64,000 nucleotides of DNA from Nocardioides alkalitolerans DSM 16699 (GTDB lineage Bacteria > Actinomycetota > Actinomycetes > Propionibacteriales > Nocardioidaceae): assembly GCF_000426525.1 (NCBI RefSeq), contig NZ_AUFN01000013.1:124001-188000 (forward strand), in the 5' to 3' direction. The translations under genes were made by a program, and so were the position numbers. Shown here one piece after another: positions 25,844 to 34,893 of this stretch (positions are counted from its first letter, which is position 1; each line of letters begins with the position of its first letter). Under the pieces are notes generated by a model. It was not told where the DNA came from. It did no database searches and saw only the letters and a list, made by a program, of their open reading frames with translations.

Positions 25844-27058
25844 TTGAGCACCGTCCCGTCCTTCGACCCCGCCCTGCCCGCCACCGCGGCCCGGAAGGTC
25901 GAGTTCATCAGCCTCTCCCACCTCAACCCGTCGACCGAGCTGGAGCCGGTGCCGAGCCGCGGCATCGACCTCGCCTACTTCCGTCGCTACGTGGCCGCGC
26001 TCGAGGAGGGCGGCTACGACTACACGCTCCTGCCCTACGGCTCGAGCACCGCCGACTCGTTCGTCGTCGCCTCCGCGGTCGGCCAGCTCACCGAGCACCT
26101 CAAGCCGATCGTGGCCCTGCGCCCGAACACGACCTTCCCGCTGGTGGCCGCCCAGAAGCTCGCGACCCTCGACCAGCTGACCGAGGGCCGCGCGGTCGTC
26201 CACCTCATCTCCGGGGGCAGCGACGCCGAGCAGGCCCGCCAGGGCGACTACCTGCCGAAGGACCGTCGCTACGCGCGCACGAGCGAGTACGTCGACCTGC
26301 TGCGCCGCGCCTGGACCGAGCCGGCGCCGTTCAGCCACGACGGCGAGTTCTTCCGGTTCGACGACTTCGGGCCGGGCTTCGCGCCGTACGGCGACAGCAT
26401 CCCGATCTCGATCGGCGGCCAGTCCGACGAGGCGTTCGCCGTCGGCGGCGAGAAGGCGGACATCTTCAGCTTCTGGGGCGAGCCGCTCGACGACCTGCGC
26501 GGCGAGATCGACCGCGTGCACGCGCTGGCCCGTGCCGCCGGCCGCACGACGCTCCCCCGCATCTGGGTGACCTTCCGGCCGATCGTCGCCGCGACCGACG
26601 AGCTGGCCTGGAAGAAGGCCCACCAGTACGTCGGCAAGGTCGCCGCCACCTTCGAGCGCGCGGCGTTCGGCAAGCAGAAGCACCAGCAGGGCACGCCGCA
26701 GAACGTCGGCTCCCAGCGCGCGCTGTCGTTCGCCGAGCGGTCGGAGCTCTACGACCGGGCGCTGTGGACGAAGACCGCCGCCGTCACCAACGCCGGCGGG
26801 GCCTCCACCGCGCTGGTCGGCTCCCCCGAGACCGTGGCCGCCGCGATCCTCGACTACGTCGACCGCGGTGCCGACCTCGTGTCGATCCGGGGCTACGACA
26901 CCCTCAACGACGCGGTCGACTACGGCCGCCACGTGCTGCCGCTCGTGCGCCAGGAGCTCGCCCACCGCGAGGCCACCGGGCAGCGCGGCACGCTGCAGGC
27001 GGAGCACCTCGGCAACTACGGCGAGGACTACGCGCGCTTCGCCGCCGCCCCCGCCTGA
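25844..27058 (+). CDS. LLM-class FMN-dependent monooxygenase (SsuD/NtaA-like)
   Basis: The 404-residue protein has the luciferase-like fold with SsuD-type segments: DLAYFRRYVAALEEGGYDYT, the HLISGGSDAEQARQGDYL flavin/phosphate region and RTSEYVDLLRRAW. SsuD-type enzymes use FMNH2 and oxygen to cut C-S bonds in alkanesulfonates and sulfones; NtaA-type ones attack C-N bonds. No partner flavin reductase gene is nearby. The TTG start at 25844 is chosen because GGAG precedes it by 8 bases and the upstream stretch is promoter-like. The shared promoter with the ABC importer at 29670 suggests it acts on the imported compound. Substrate not proven. Confidence 0.88.
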   Translation: MSTVPSFDPALPATAARKVEFISLSHLNPSTELEPVPSRGIDLAYFRRYVAALEEGGYDYTLLPYGSSTADSFVVASAVGQLTEHLKPIVALRPNTTFPLVAAQKLATLDQLTEGRAVVHLISGGSDAEQARQGDYLPKDRRYARTSEYVDLLRRAWTEPAPFSHDGEFFRFDDFGPGFAPYGDSIPISIGGQSDEAFAVGGEKADIFSFWGEPLDDLRGEIDRVHALARAAGRTTLPRIWVTFRPIVAATDELAWKKAHQYVGKVAATFERAAFGKQKHQQGTPQNVGSQRALSFAERSELYDRALWTKTAAVTNAGGASTALVGSPETVAAAILDYVDRGADLVSIRGYDTLNDAVDYGRHVLPLVRQELAHREATGQRGTLQAEHLGNYGEDYARFAAAPA

Positions 27059-27116
27059 GTCCCCCGACCCGCCCGACCTGTCCGTCCGACCAACCTGGCC
27101 GACGAGCCGTCGCCGC

Positions 27117-29429
27117 TCACCCGAGCGGCGGCGGCTCGTACGCGCGCACGGGCGGCACCGGGCCGTCGTACCGCTCGACGCGCACGAGCACGTGCGCCCC
27201 GCTGCTGGCCTGGGTGAGCGTCGACGTCCCGACGTCCCGGGTCAGCACGTTGACGTTGCCGTTGACGCAGTCCGCGACCTCCGGCGCGCTCGGGTCGAAC
27301 CACGCGCCCGTGTGCATCTGGACGACGCCCGGCAGGAGCGCGTCGCTCACCACGACCCCGGCCAGCAGGCTGCCCTGGGGGCTGCGCACGAGGGCGAGGT
27401 CGCCGTCGCGGAGGCCGCGGCGGCGCGCGTCGTCGGGGTGCACGCGCAGGGCCTCGCGGCCGGCCACCTTGGTCGACCGGCTGGCGGCACCCATGTCGTG
27501 CTGGCTGTGCAGCCGGTGCGACGGCTGGTTGCACAGCAGGTGCAGGTCGAACTCGGCCGCCAGCGCGGAGCCCCACCACTGCTGCGACTCGCGCCAGGAC
27601 GCGTGGCCGTCGACGTCGGCGAGGCCGTCGCGACCGAAGCCGGCCAGCACCTCCGAGAAGAGCTCGATCCGCCCGCTGGGCGTCGCCAGCGGGTGGGCAT
27701 CGGGGTCGGAGCGGAAGGCGGTGAACGCGGGGTCCGCGTACGGCGCCCGCGGCAGGTCGACGCCGCCGTCGGCCCAGAAGGTGGCGTACGGCGGGGCCGG
27801 CGGCGACCCCGGGGCCGCGCGCCACTCCTCGTAGATCCGCTCCAGCCACTGCTGCGCGTCGAGCCCCTCGTCGTGGTCGGCGCCCAGGCGCTCCGCGAGC
27901 CGGCCGAGGATCCACAGCTCCTCGCGTGCCTCGCCGTACGGCGGGACCGCCCGCGGGGACGCCCGCAGGCGCGTGTCCCCGGCCCCCGCGGCGAGGTCGT
28001 CCCGCTCGAGGCTGCTGGCCACCGGCAGCACGATGTCGGCGTGGCGCGCGGTGGGCGTCCAGTGCGTCTCGTGGACGACGAGCGTGTCGAGCGTGGCCAG
28101 CGCCCGCCGGAGGCGGCGCAGGTCCTGGTGGTGGTGGAACGGGTTGCCGCCGGCCCAGTAGGCGAGGCGGGTCTCCGGCAGGCGGAGGCGCGTCCCGTCG
28201 TACGGGATCTCCTCGCCGGGGTGCAGCAGCAGGTCGCTGATGCGGGCGCACGGGATGAAGTCGCCCACCGGGTTCGTGCCCTGCGGGAACGTCGGCAGCC
28301 GCGACCCCGCGACGCCCACGCCGTAGTCGCCCATCGACCCGAACCCGTGGGCGAAGCCACCGCCGGGCAGGCCGACCTGGCCGAGGAACGCGGCCAGCGT
28401 CAGGGCGGCGAAGACCGCCTGCTCCCCGCGCTCGCCGCGCTGCACGGCGTAGACGACGTTGACGAGGGTGCGGCCGGCGGCCATCTCGTGGGCCAGGGAG
28501 CGGATCCGGCCGGCGGGCACCCGCGAGATCGCGGCAGCCCACTCCGGGGTCTTCGGGACCCCGTCGCTCTCGCCGAGCACGTGGCGGCGCACCTCGTCGG
28601 CGCCGACCGCGTAGCGCGCGAGGAAGGCGTCGTCGGCGAGCCCGTCCACCACGAGCACGTGGATCAACGCGAGGATCACGGCGGTGTCGGTGGCCGGCAT
28701 GACCCCGATCCACTCGGCGTCCTGGAGCCCGTCGTCGCGCTGCGCGGAGAGGCTCACCACCCTCGTCGAGCGGCCCACGGCCCGGGCGAGGCCCGCGCCG
28801 ACGTGCCGCTCGTGACCGCCGGGCACCACCCAGGTGTTGGAGGCCCGCAGCCCGCCGAACGTGACGAGCAGGTCGGTGTGCTCGGCGATCTGCGTCCACG
28901 ACACCGGACGGCTGCGCAGGTCGGCCATGCCCGGCGCACCGATGAGGTGCGGCAGCAGCACGAGGCTCGCGCCGCGGCTGTAGTCGTTCACCGACCGCGT
29001 GTAGCCGCCGATGCGGTTCAGGAAGCGGTGCAGCTGGCTCTGGGCGTGGTGGAGGCGTCCGGCGCTGCCCCAGCCGTAGGAGCCGCCGAAGATCGCGCTG
29101 TTGCCGTACGTCGACCGCACCCGCTCCAGCTCGCCGGCCACCAGGTCGAGCGCCGTCGGCCAGTCGACCTCGACGTACGCCTGGTCCACCTCGCCCCGTC
29201 GCGGGTCGGCGCCGGGACCGTCCTCGAGCCACGCCCGGCGCACGCTCGGACGGGCGACCCGGGAGCGGTGCCGGTGGGCGTCGACCACGTTCCCGATGGC
29301 CGGTGCGGCGTCGGGGTCGTCGTCGTACGCGCGCGCGGCGACCACCTCCCGGCCGTCGGCGGAGACCTCGACCCGGTAGGTGCCCCAGTGGGCGCTGGTC
29401 TCGGTCGAGGCCGGGTGCGAGGAGGGCAT
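27117..29429 (-). CDS. Molybdopterin-dependent oxidoreductase of the BisC/DMSO reductase type
   Basis: The 770-residue protein contains GGSYGWGSAGRLHHAQSQLH and NDYSRGASLVLLP, where the Ser is the molybdenum ligand in this subfamily. It also has the bis-MGD contacts of the C-terminal domain (HLLCNQPSHRLHSQHDMG and VNGNVNVLTRDVGTSTLTQ). There is no Tat signal and no N-terminal Fe-S cysteine cluster, so it is cytoplasmic like biotin or methionine sulfoxide reductase BisC, not periplasmic DMSO reductase. It lies between the monooxygenase and the ABC importer, facing away from the importer. It may reduce S- or N-oxides taken up by that system. No clear ribosome site precedes the ATG. Confidence 0.88.
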   Translation of the reverse strand: MPSSHPASTETSAHWGTYRVEVSADGREVVAARAYDDDPDAAPAIGNVVDAHRHRSRVARPSVRRAWLEDGPGADPRRGEVDQAYVEVDWPTALDLVAGELERVRSTYGNSAIFGGSYGWGSAGRLHHAQSQLHRFLNRIGGYTRSVNDYSRGASLVLLPHLIGAPGMADLRSRPVSWTQIAEHTDLLVTFGGLRASNTWVVPGGHERHVGAGLARAVGRSTRVVSLSAQRDDGLQDAEWIGVMPATDTAVILALIHVLVVDGLADDAFLARYAVGADEVRRHVLGESDGVPKTPEWAAAISRVPAGRIRSLAHEMAAGRTLVNVVYAVQRGERGEQAVFAALTLAAFLGQVGLPGGGFAHGFGSMGDYGVGVAGSRLPTFPQGTNPVGDFIPCARISDLLLHPGEEIPYDGTRLRLPETRLAYWAGGNPFHHHQDLRRLRRALATLDTLVVHETHWTPTARHADIVLPVASSLERDDLAAGAGDTRLRASPRAVPPYGEAREELWILGRLAERLGADHDEGLDAQQWLERIYEEWRAAPGSPPAPPYATFWADGGVDLPRAPYADPAFTAFRSDPDAHPLATPSGRIELFSEVLAGFGRDGLADVDGHASWRESQQWWGSALAAEFDLHLLCNQPSHRLHSQHDMGAASRSTKVAGREALRVHPDDARRRGLRDGDLALVRSPQGSLLAGVVVSDALLPGVVQMHTGAWFDPSAPEVADCVNGNVNVLTRDVGTSTLTQASSGAHVLVRVERYDGPVPPVRAYEPPPLG

Positions 29430-29498
29430 GGCCGCCGATGGTAGGTGCCCGCCGGAGCCCGGGAGCCGTTCTGAGACGGCGCGGGCGATCACACTCCT

Positions 29499-29555
29499 CG
29501 ATCGTTTCCCATCCCCTGTTGCTCTTGGACCCCCGGCGCCGTGCGCCCCTAGGGT
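29499..29555 (+). promoter_or_regulatory. Promoter module of the ABC importer operon
   Basis: TTGGAC (29525-29530) and TAGGGT (29550-29555) are separated by 19 bases, with CGATCG exactly 26 bases upstream of the -35, as at 25741-25797. Blocks TCTTGGACCCC and GCGCCCCTAG are identical in both. Between it and the ATG at 29670 is a 114-base leader with a short A/T-rich stretch CATATATG (29583-29590) and a TCGATCGA palindrome at 29597-29604. Confidence 0.65.
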
Positions 29556-29669
29556 CGGCGGGACGAGGCACCGTCCCGCCTCCATATATGACTAGATCGA
29601 TCGACTAATCCCACTAGTCGCCGGCTCCACCACGCCGCCCCCGGGCGTCCACCCGAGAAGAGAGAACCG

Positions 29670-31346
29670 ATGACCACCACCCCCACCACCCGTCGACGCA
29701 CCCGTCGACCGTCGCTCCTGCGACGCGCCCTCGGCGCCACGGCCGGCGTCGTCGCCACGGCCATGGTCGTCAGCGGCTGTGCGGCGGGCGGCGCGTCGGG
29801 CTCCGGGTCGGGCACGCCCCAGGAGGGCGGCGACCTCACGTTCGTCATCGACTCCCTGGGCGACACGTGGATCCCGAACAACAGCGCCATCTCCAGCTTC
29901 CAGGGGCACGTGTGGGGCCACGTGACCGACAAGCTCGTGTACGTCGACGAGGAGGGCGCCGTCTCGCCCTGGGTCGCGCAGAGCTGGGAGCAGAACGAGA
30001 CCGCGACCGAGTTCACCCTGCACCTACGCGACGACGTCACCTTCTCCGACGGGTCGCCGCTCGACGCGGAGGCGGTCGTCGCCAACCTCGACATCTGGTC
30101 CGCCGGCGACCCCGAGCGGGGCATCAACCCCATCGGGCTCTTCCCGAAGACCTACACGGGTGCCGTGGCCGTCGACGCCACCACGGTGAGCGTCTCCTTC
30201 GACGCCCCGACCCTGGGCTTCATCCCGACGCTGGGCTACCACGGCTCGATCCTCCTCTCCCCCGCCACCATCGCGGCGCCGGCCGACGAGCAGGCCGACC
30301 TGGCCAACGACATCGGCAGCGGCCCGTACGTCGTGGAGTCGTGGAAGGAGGGCGACAACGTCGTCCTGAAGAAGCGCGACGACTACGACTGGGCGCCCGA
30401 GGCGCTCGACCACTCCGGCCCGGCCCGCATCGACACGATCACCTACAAGGTCGTCGCCGAGCCCTCGGTGCGCACCTCGGCGGTGCAGTCGAACCAGGCC
30501 GACGTGGCCTACAACCCCTCGCCGCAGGAGCTGCCGGTCTTCGCCGAGCAGGGCTTCACGGTGGCGGCTCCCCGCTACCTGGGCTTCGTCAACGGCTACG
30601 CGCTCAACACCCAGGTGCCGCCGTTCGACGACGTGCGGGTGCGCCAGGCCCTCCAGGTCGGCATCGACCGCGAGGAGATCCTCTCCACCGTCTACACCGA
30701 GGACTGGCTGCCGGCCGAGTCGTTCATCCAGAGCAACGTGCCGGGCGCGACCGACCACAGCGACCAGCTCGCGTACGACGAGGACGCGGCCAACGCGCTC
30801 CTCGACGAGGCCGGCTGGGTGCGCGGCGCCGACGACCTCCGCACGAAGGGCGGCGAGACGCTCAGCCTGACGCTGCACCCGAACCCCTACCTCGCCACCT
30901 CGTCGGCGGTCGACGAGCTCGTCGCCCAGCAGCTGCGCCGGCTCGGTGTCGACGTCGACATCCAGGCCTTCGACGTCGTCACGTACGGCGAGCGCGTCGC
31001 CTTCGGCAGCCCGTCGGTGCCCGCCTACGAGGTCACCCGCAGCTTCGTCGACGCCGGCACGGTCGGCGGCGTGCTCACCGACGCGGACAACGGCGAGGAC
31101 TGGTTCAACCTCGGGCAGTCCGACACCCGCCTGGTCGAGCTCGCGACGGCCGTGGCCGGGGCCAGCTCGACCGAGGAGCGCGACCCGCTGCTCGACGAGC
31201 TGCAGGGCTACGTGCTCGAGCAGGGCTACTTCGTGCCGCTCACCCAGATCGTGCAGCGCCTCTACGTGCAGTCGCCCCGGGTCCAGGGCGTCTCCTACAA
31301 CGGCCTGGCCTACGCGAACTTCTACACCGCGTGGATCGAGGAGTGA
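29670..31346 (+). CDS. Family 5 ABC transporter substrate-binding lipoprotein
   Basis: The 558-residue protein has a twin-arginine-rich N-terminus (TRRRTRRPSLLRRALGATAG) and the lipobox VVSGC (Cys about residue 36). The SBP family 5 body has DKLVYVDEEGAVSPWVAQSW, FTLHLRDDVTFSDGSPLDA and DDVRVRQALQVGIDREEI. It would be lipid-anchored outside and bind a small ligand (peptide, opine, sulfur compound or metal chelate in relatives). It opens a five-domain importer operon (29670-34882) with short gaps or overlaps. The leader has AGAGAG before the ATG. The ligand is unknown; the co-regulated monooxygenase suggests an oxidisable organosulfur or similar molecule. Confidence 0.9.
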   Translation: MTTTPTTRRRTRRPSLLRRALGATAGVVATAMVVSGCAAGGASGSGSGTPQEGGDLTFVIDSLGDTWIPNNSAISSFQGHVWGHVTDKLVYVDEEGAVSPWVAQSWEQNETATEFTLHLRDDVTFSDGSPLDAEAVVANLDIWSAGDPERGINPIGLFPKTYTGAVAVDATTVSVSFDAPTLGFIPTLGYHGSILLSPATIAAPADEQADLANDIGSGPYVVESWKEGDNVVLKKRDDYDWAPEALDHSGPARIDTITYKVVAEPSVRTSAVQSNQADVAYNPSPQELPVFAEQGFTVAAPRYLGFVNGYALNTQVPPFDDVRVRQALQVGIDREEILSTVYTEDWLPAESFIQSNVPGATDHSDQLAYDEDAANALLDEAGWVRGADDLRTKGGETLSLTLHPNPYLATSSAVDELVAQQLRRLGVDVDIQAFDVVTYGERVAFGSPSVPAYEVTRSFVDAGTVGGVLTDADNGEDWFNLGQSDTRLVELATAVAGASSTEERDPLLDELQGYVLEQGYFVPLTQIVQRLYVQSPRVQGVSYNGLAYANFYTAWIEE

Positions 31347-31350
31347 GCGG

Positions 31351-32361
31351 ATGAGCTCCGACTACGCGCGCTACGCCGTCCGGCGGGTGCTGCAGGCCGC
31401 CGTGGTCGTGCTGCTGGCGTACGTGTTCACCTTCGTGGTGATCAGCGTGCTGCCGGGCGACCCGGTGAGCAACACCCTGCGCAACCCGGAGAACGGCTTC
31501 ACCGAGGACGAGATCACGCGGATCATCGCCTACTACGGCCTCGACCAGCCGGTCTACGTGCAGCTGTGGGAGTCGCTGACCCGCTTCCTCAGCGGTGACC
31601 TCGGGGTCTCGCTGCGCTCCAACCTGCCGGTCTCGCAGATGCTCGGCGACGTGCTGCCCTCGACGCTGCGGCTGGCGGGCACGGCCCTGGTCGTCGCGGT
31701 CGTGCTGGCCTTCGCCCTCGCGTTCGCGGTCCAGTACCTCCCGCCGCGCCTCGGCCAGGTGCTGCGCTCGTTCCCCTCGCTGTTCCTCTCCGTGCCGAAC
31801 TTCATCGTCGGGCTGCTGCTCCTGCAGGTCTTCTCGTTCCAGCTCGGCCTGTTCCGGGTGATCGACTCCGAGACGCCGCTGGCCACCTTCGTGGCGGCCG
31901 TGGCCCTCGGCATCCCGGTCTCGGCGCAGATCGCCGAGGTGCTGATCGCGAACCTCGACCACGAGTCGCGGCAGGAGTACGCCGCGGTGGCGCGCTCCCG
32001 CGGGCTCGGTCGGGTGCGGCTCTTCTGGAAGCACCTGCTCAAGCCCTCCTCGCTGCCGGTGGTGACGGTGATCGCCCTCACCGTGGGCGAGCTGCTCGGC
32101 GGCTCGCTGATCACGGAGGCGATCTTCGGCCGGGCTGGCGTCGGCAGCCTCGTGCAGCGCTCCGTCTCGACGCAGGACCTGCCGGTGCTGCAGGCGGTCG
32201 TCGCCCTGGCCGCGGTGGTGTTCGTCGTCGTCAACCTGCTCGCCGACCTGCTCTACCCGCTGCTCGACCCGCGCGTGCGGCTCGATGGCGGGCGGCGCAC
32301 CGGGTCGACGACCCCGACGACCGATCCGGTCCGTCCCCAGCGAGAGGTGGTCGCACCATGA
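31351..32361 (+). CDS. ABC transporter permease (DppB-like)
   Basis: The 336-residue membrane protein has six helices and the DppB hallmark first helix (VVVLLAYVFTFVVISVLPGD). The N-terminal loop GDPVSNTLRNPENGF and YYGLDQPVYVQLWESLTRFL are typical of family-5 permeases. The coupling loop that contacts the ATPase is EYAAVARSRGLGRVRLFWKH. It begins 4 bases after the stop of the binding protein gene and its stop overlaps the next start. It forms the importer channel with the permease encoded next. Confidence 0.9.
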   Translation: MSSDYARYAVRRVLQAAVVVLLAYVFTFVVISVLPGDPVSNTLRNPENGFTEDEITRIIAYYGLDQPVYVQLWESLTRFLSGDLGVSLRSNLPVSQMLGDVLPSTLRLAGTALVVAVVLAFALAFAVQYLPPRLGQVLRSFPSLFLSVPNFIVGLLLLQVFSFQLGLFRVIDSETPLATFVAAVALGIPVSAQIAEVLIANLDHESRQEYAAVARSRGLGRVRLFWKHLLKPSSLPVVTVIALTVGELLGGSLITEAIFGRAGVGSLVQRSVSTQDLPVLQAVVALAAVVFVVVNLLADLLYPLLDPRVRLDGGRRTGSTTPTTDPVRPQREVVAP

Positions 32362-33242
32362 CCGTCACCGCCGTCACCGCCGTCACCCGTCCAACCGGGC
32401 CCGAACGGGAGCCGACGGCCGACGCCGCCCGCCCGGCCGCGCGGCGTCGTACGACGCGGGTGCCCGTCACCGTGCTGGCCTCGTTCGGCGTCGTCGCCCT
32501 CGTCGTCGCCTGGTCGGTCGCCCCCGGGCTCTTCACGACCCACGACCCGGCCGCGGGCGTGCCCGCCGACCTCTTCCAGTCCCCGAGCGCCGCGCACTGG
32601 TTCGGCACCGACCACCTGGGGCGCGACCTGTTCTCCCGGGTCGTGCACGGCACCGCCTCGTCGGTGTCGAGCGCGCTCGTCGCGGTGGCGATCGGCGTCG
32701 TCGTGGGTGGGCTGATCGGCCTGGTCGGCGGCTTCCTCGGCGGTCTCGTCGACTCCGTGCTGGCCCGGTTCGTCGACGTGCTGCTGGCCATCCCGAGCTT
32801 CCTGCTCGCGGTCGTCATCGTCAGCGCCCTGGGGTTCGAGACGATCAACGCCGCCATCGCCACGGGCGTCTCGGCGGTCGCCGTGTTCGCCCGCGTGATG
32901 CGCTCCGAGGTGCTGAAGACCCGCAGCGCCGTCTTCGTCGAGGCGTCGCTGCTGCTGGGCGGCTCGCGCTGGCACGTGCTGCTGCGGCACGTGCTGCCGA
33001 ACGCGTCCCGCTCCGTGCTCCAGCTGGCCGTGCTGCAGTTCGGGCTCTCGATCCTCGTGATCGCCGGGCTCGCGTTCCTCGGGTACGGCGACCCGCCGCC
33101 CGCCTCCGACTGGGGCCTGCTGGTCTCGGTCGGCAAGGACTACCCGCTCGCGCCCTGGCTCGTCTGGGCTCCCGCCCTCGTCACGATCGCCACCGTCCTC
33201 TCCGTGAACAGGATCAGCCGATGGCTCCGCACGACCGACTGA
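32358..33242 (+). CDS. ABC transporter permease (DppC-like)
   Basis: The 294-residue protein has an N-terminal cytoplasmic stretch of about 35 residues, then a helix, an outer loop with HWFGTDHLGRDLFSRVVHGT (the DppC signature), and five more helices. The EAA-type coupling loop is SLLLGGSRWHVLLRHVLPNA. Its ATG overlaps the upstream stop (ATGA) and its 3' end overlaps the ATPase gene by 22 bases, so it is translated with its partners. Confidence 0.9.
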   Translation: MTVTAVTAVTRPTGPEREPTADAARPAARRRTTRVPVTVLASFGVVALVVAWSVAPGLFTTHDPAAGVPADLFQSPSAAHWFGTDHLGRDLFSRVVHGTASSVSSALVAVAIGVVVGGLIGLVGGFLGGLVDSVLARFVDVLLAIPSFLLAVVIVSALGFETINAAIATGVSAVAVFARVMRSEVLKTRSAVFVEASLLLGGSRWHVLLRHVLPNASRSVLQLAVLQFGLSILVIAGLAFLGYGDPPPASDWGLLVSVGKDYPLAPWLVWAPALVTIATVLSVNRISRWLRTTD

Positions 33243-34882
33243 CCACCACCCTGCCCCGCCCGCGCGTCGCCGCACCCCCGCGGACGCTGCTCGAGGTCGA
33301 GGACCTCTCCGTCGCGTACGGCGGGCACGAGGTCGTCTCCGGGGTCGGCTTCTCGCTGGCCCGGGGCGAGAGCCTCGCCCTCATCGGCGAGTCCGGGTCC
33401 GGCAAGTCGACCATCGCCCGGGCCCTGCTCCGGCTGCTCCCGGCGGGCGTCGGGCGCGCCGCCGGCCGGGTCTCGTTCGACGGTCGCGAGGTGCTCGGCC
33501 TGCCGGAGCGGCAGTTCCGTCCGCTCCGTGGGCGCGAGATCGGCTTCGTGCCGCAGGACCCGTCGAGCTCGCTCAACGCCGTGCGCACGATCGGGCGCCA
33601 GGCCGAGGAGGCGGCCGCGCTGCTCGACGAGCCCGACGCGCGCGCCCGCACGCGGGCCGTCCTGGACACCTTCGCCCAGGTCGGGCTCGACGACCCGCAA
33701 CGGGTCTACGACTCCTACCCCCACCAGCTCTCGGGCGGCATGCTCCAGCGCGTGCTCGTGGGGCTCGCCGTGCTCCCCCGGCCCGCTCTGCTGGTCGCCG
33801 ACGAGCCCACCTCGGCGCTCGACGTGACCATCCAGAAGCGCATCCTCGACCTGCTCACCGAGCTGCGCGGCACCCTCGACATCAGCCTCCTGCTCATCAC
33901 GCACGACCTCGCCGTCGCCGCCGAGCGCGCCGACTCGCTGCTGGTGCTCAAGGACGGCCGCGTCCAGGAGCAGGGCCGCACGGCGTCCGTCTTCGCCGCG
34001 CCGGCGTCGTCGTACACCCGCCGGCTGCGCGCCGACGTGCCCGCCCTCAACCCCGACCGGTACGCCGACCTGCGCGCCGTCGGCGGGGGTCGCCTGGCCG
34101 CGGCCACGGGCGGGCCCAAGATCGAGGTCGACGCCGTGAGCAAGACGTTCGGCGACGTGCGCGCCGTCGACGACGTCTCCTTCGGCGTCGAGGCCGGCAC
34201 GACCCACGCCCTCGTGGGCGAGTCGGGCTCGGGCAAGACCACGGCGATCCGGCTGCTGCTGGGGCTGGACCAGCCCGACGAGGGCCGCATCCTCGTGGCC
34301 GGCGACGAGCTGCAGGGCCGCTCCGGCGCCTCGCTGCGCGCCGTGCGGCGCCACCTCCAGCTCGTCTACCAGAACCCGTTCACGTCCCTCGACCCCACGT
34401 GGCGGGTGGAGCGCCTGGTGCGGGAGCCGCTCGACCGGTTCAAGGTCGGCGACAAGGCCGAGCGGCGGGAGCGGGTCCGGGAGGCCCTGCGGTCCGTCGG
34501 GCTCGCCGAGCACCTCGTGCGACGCAGGCCGGCGGCGCTGTCGGGCGGCCAGCGGCAGCGCGTCGCGATCGCGCGCGCCCTGGTGCTGCGCCCCGACGTG
34601 ATCGTGCTGGACGAGCCGACCTCGGCGCTCGACGTCACCGTCCAGGCCGACATCGTGGAGGTGCTGCTGCGCCTGCAGGCCGAGCTCGGCCTCACCTACG
34701 TGTTCGTCTCCCACGACCTCGCGCTGGTGCGCCAGCTCGCGCACACGGTCTCGGTGATGCAGCGCGGCCGGGTGGTCGAGCAGGGTCCCGTGGCGGAGAT
34801 CTTCGACGCGCCCCGCGAGGCCTACACGCGCAGCCTGCTCGACTCGCTGCCCACGGGACTCGAGGGGCCGCTCGCCACCTAG
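33221..34882 (+). CDS. Double ABC ATPase (DppD-DppF fused)
   Basis: The 553-residue protein holds two complete ABC domains. The first (about residues 20-265) has GESGSGKST, QLSGGMLQRVLVGLAVLPRP and LLVADEPTSALD. The second (about 300-540) has GESGSGKTT, LSGGQRQRVAIARALVLRP and VIVLDEPTSALD. Both keep Walker A, signature and Walker B residues, so both are likely active. A single fused ATPase replaces the separate D and F subunits of related importers. The stop codon TAG is also the start of a TAGGCT hexamer that may be the -10 of the next gene. Confidence 0.92.
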   Translation: MAPHDRLTTTLPRPRVAAPPRTLLEVEDLSVAYGGHEVVSGVGFSLARGESLALIGESGSGKSTIARALLRLLPAGVGRAAGRVSFDGREVLGLPERQFRPLRGREIGFVPQDPSSSLNAVRTIGRQAEEAAALLDEPDARARTRAVLDTFAQVGLDDPQRVYDSYPHQLSGGMLQRVLVGLAVLPRPALLVADEPTSALDVTIQKRILDLLTELRGTLDISLLLITHDLAVAAERADSLLVLKDGRVQEQGRTASVFAAPASSYTRRLRADVPALNPDRYADLRAVGGGRLAAATGGPKIEVDAVSKTFGDVRAVDDVSFGVEAGTTHALVGESGSGKTTAIRLLLGLDQPDEGRILVAGDELQGRSGASLRAVRRHLQLVYQNPFTSLDPTWRVERLVREPLDRFKVGDKAERRERVREALRSVGLAEHLVRRRPAALSGGQRQRVAIARALVLRPDVIVLDEPTSALDVTVQADIVEVLLRLQAELGLTYVFVSHDLALVRQLAHTVSVMQRGRVVEQGPVAEIFDAPREAYTRSLLDSLPTGLEGPLAT

Positions 34883-34885
34883 GCT
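34880..34885 (+). promoter_or_regulatory. -10 box candidate for yaaA, overlapping the previous stop codon
   Basis: TAGGCT fits the TAnnnT -10 pattern and lies 8 bases before the GTG start of the next gene. Its first three bases are the TAG stop of the ABC ATPase. A start site would fall on or near the GTG, giving a leaderless mRNA. No convincing -35 is visible. Confidence 0.4.
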
Positions 34886-34893
34886 TGCTGCCC

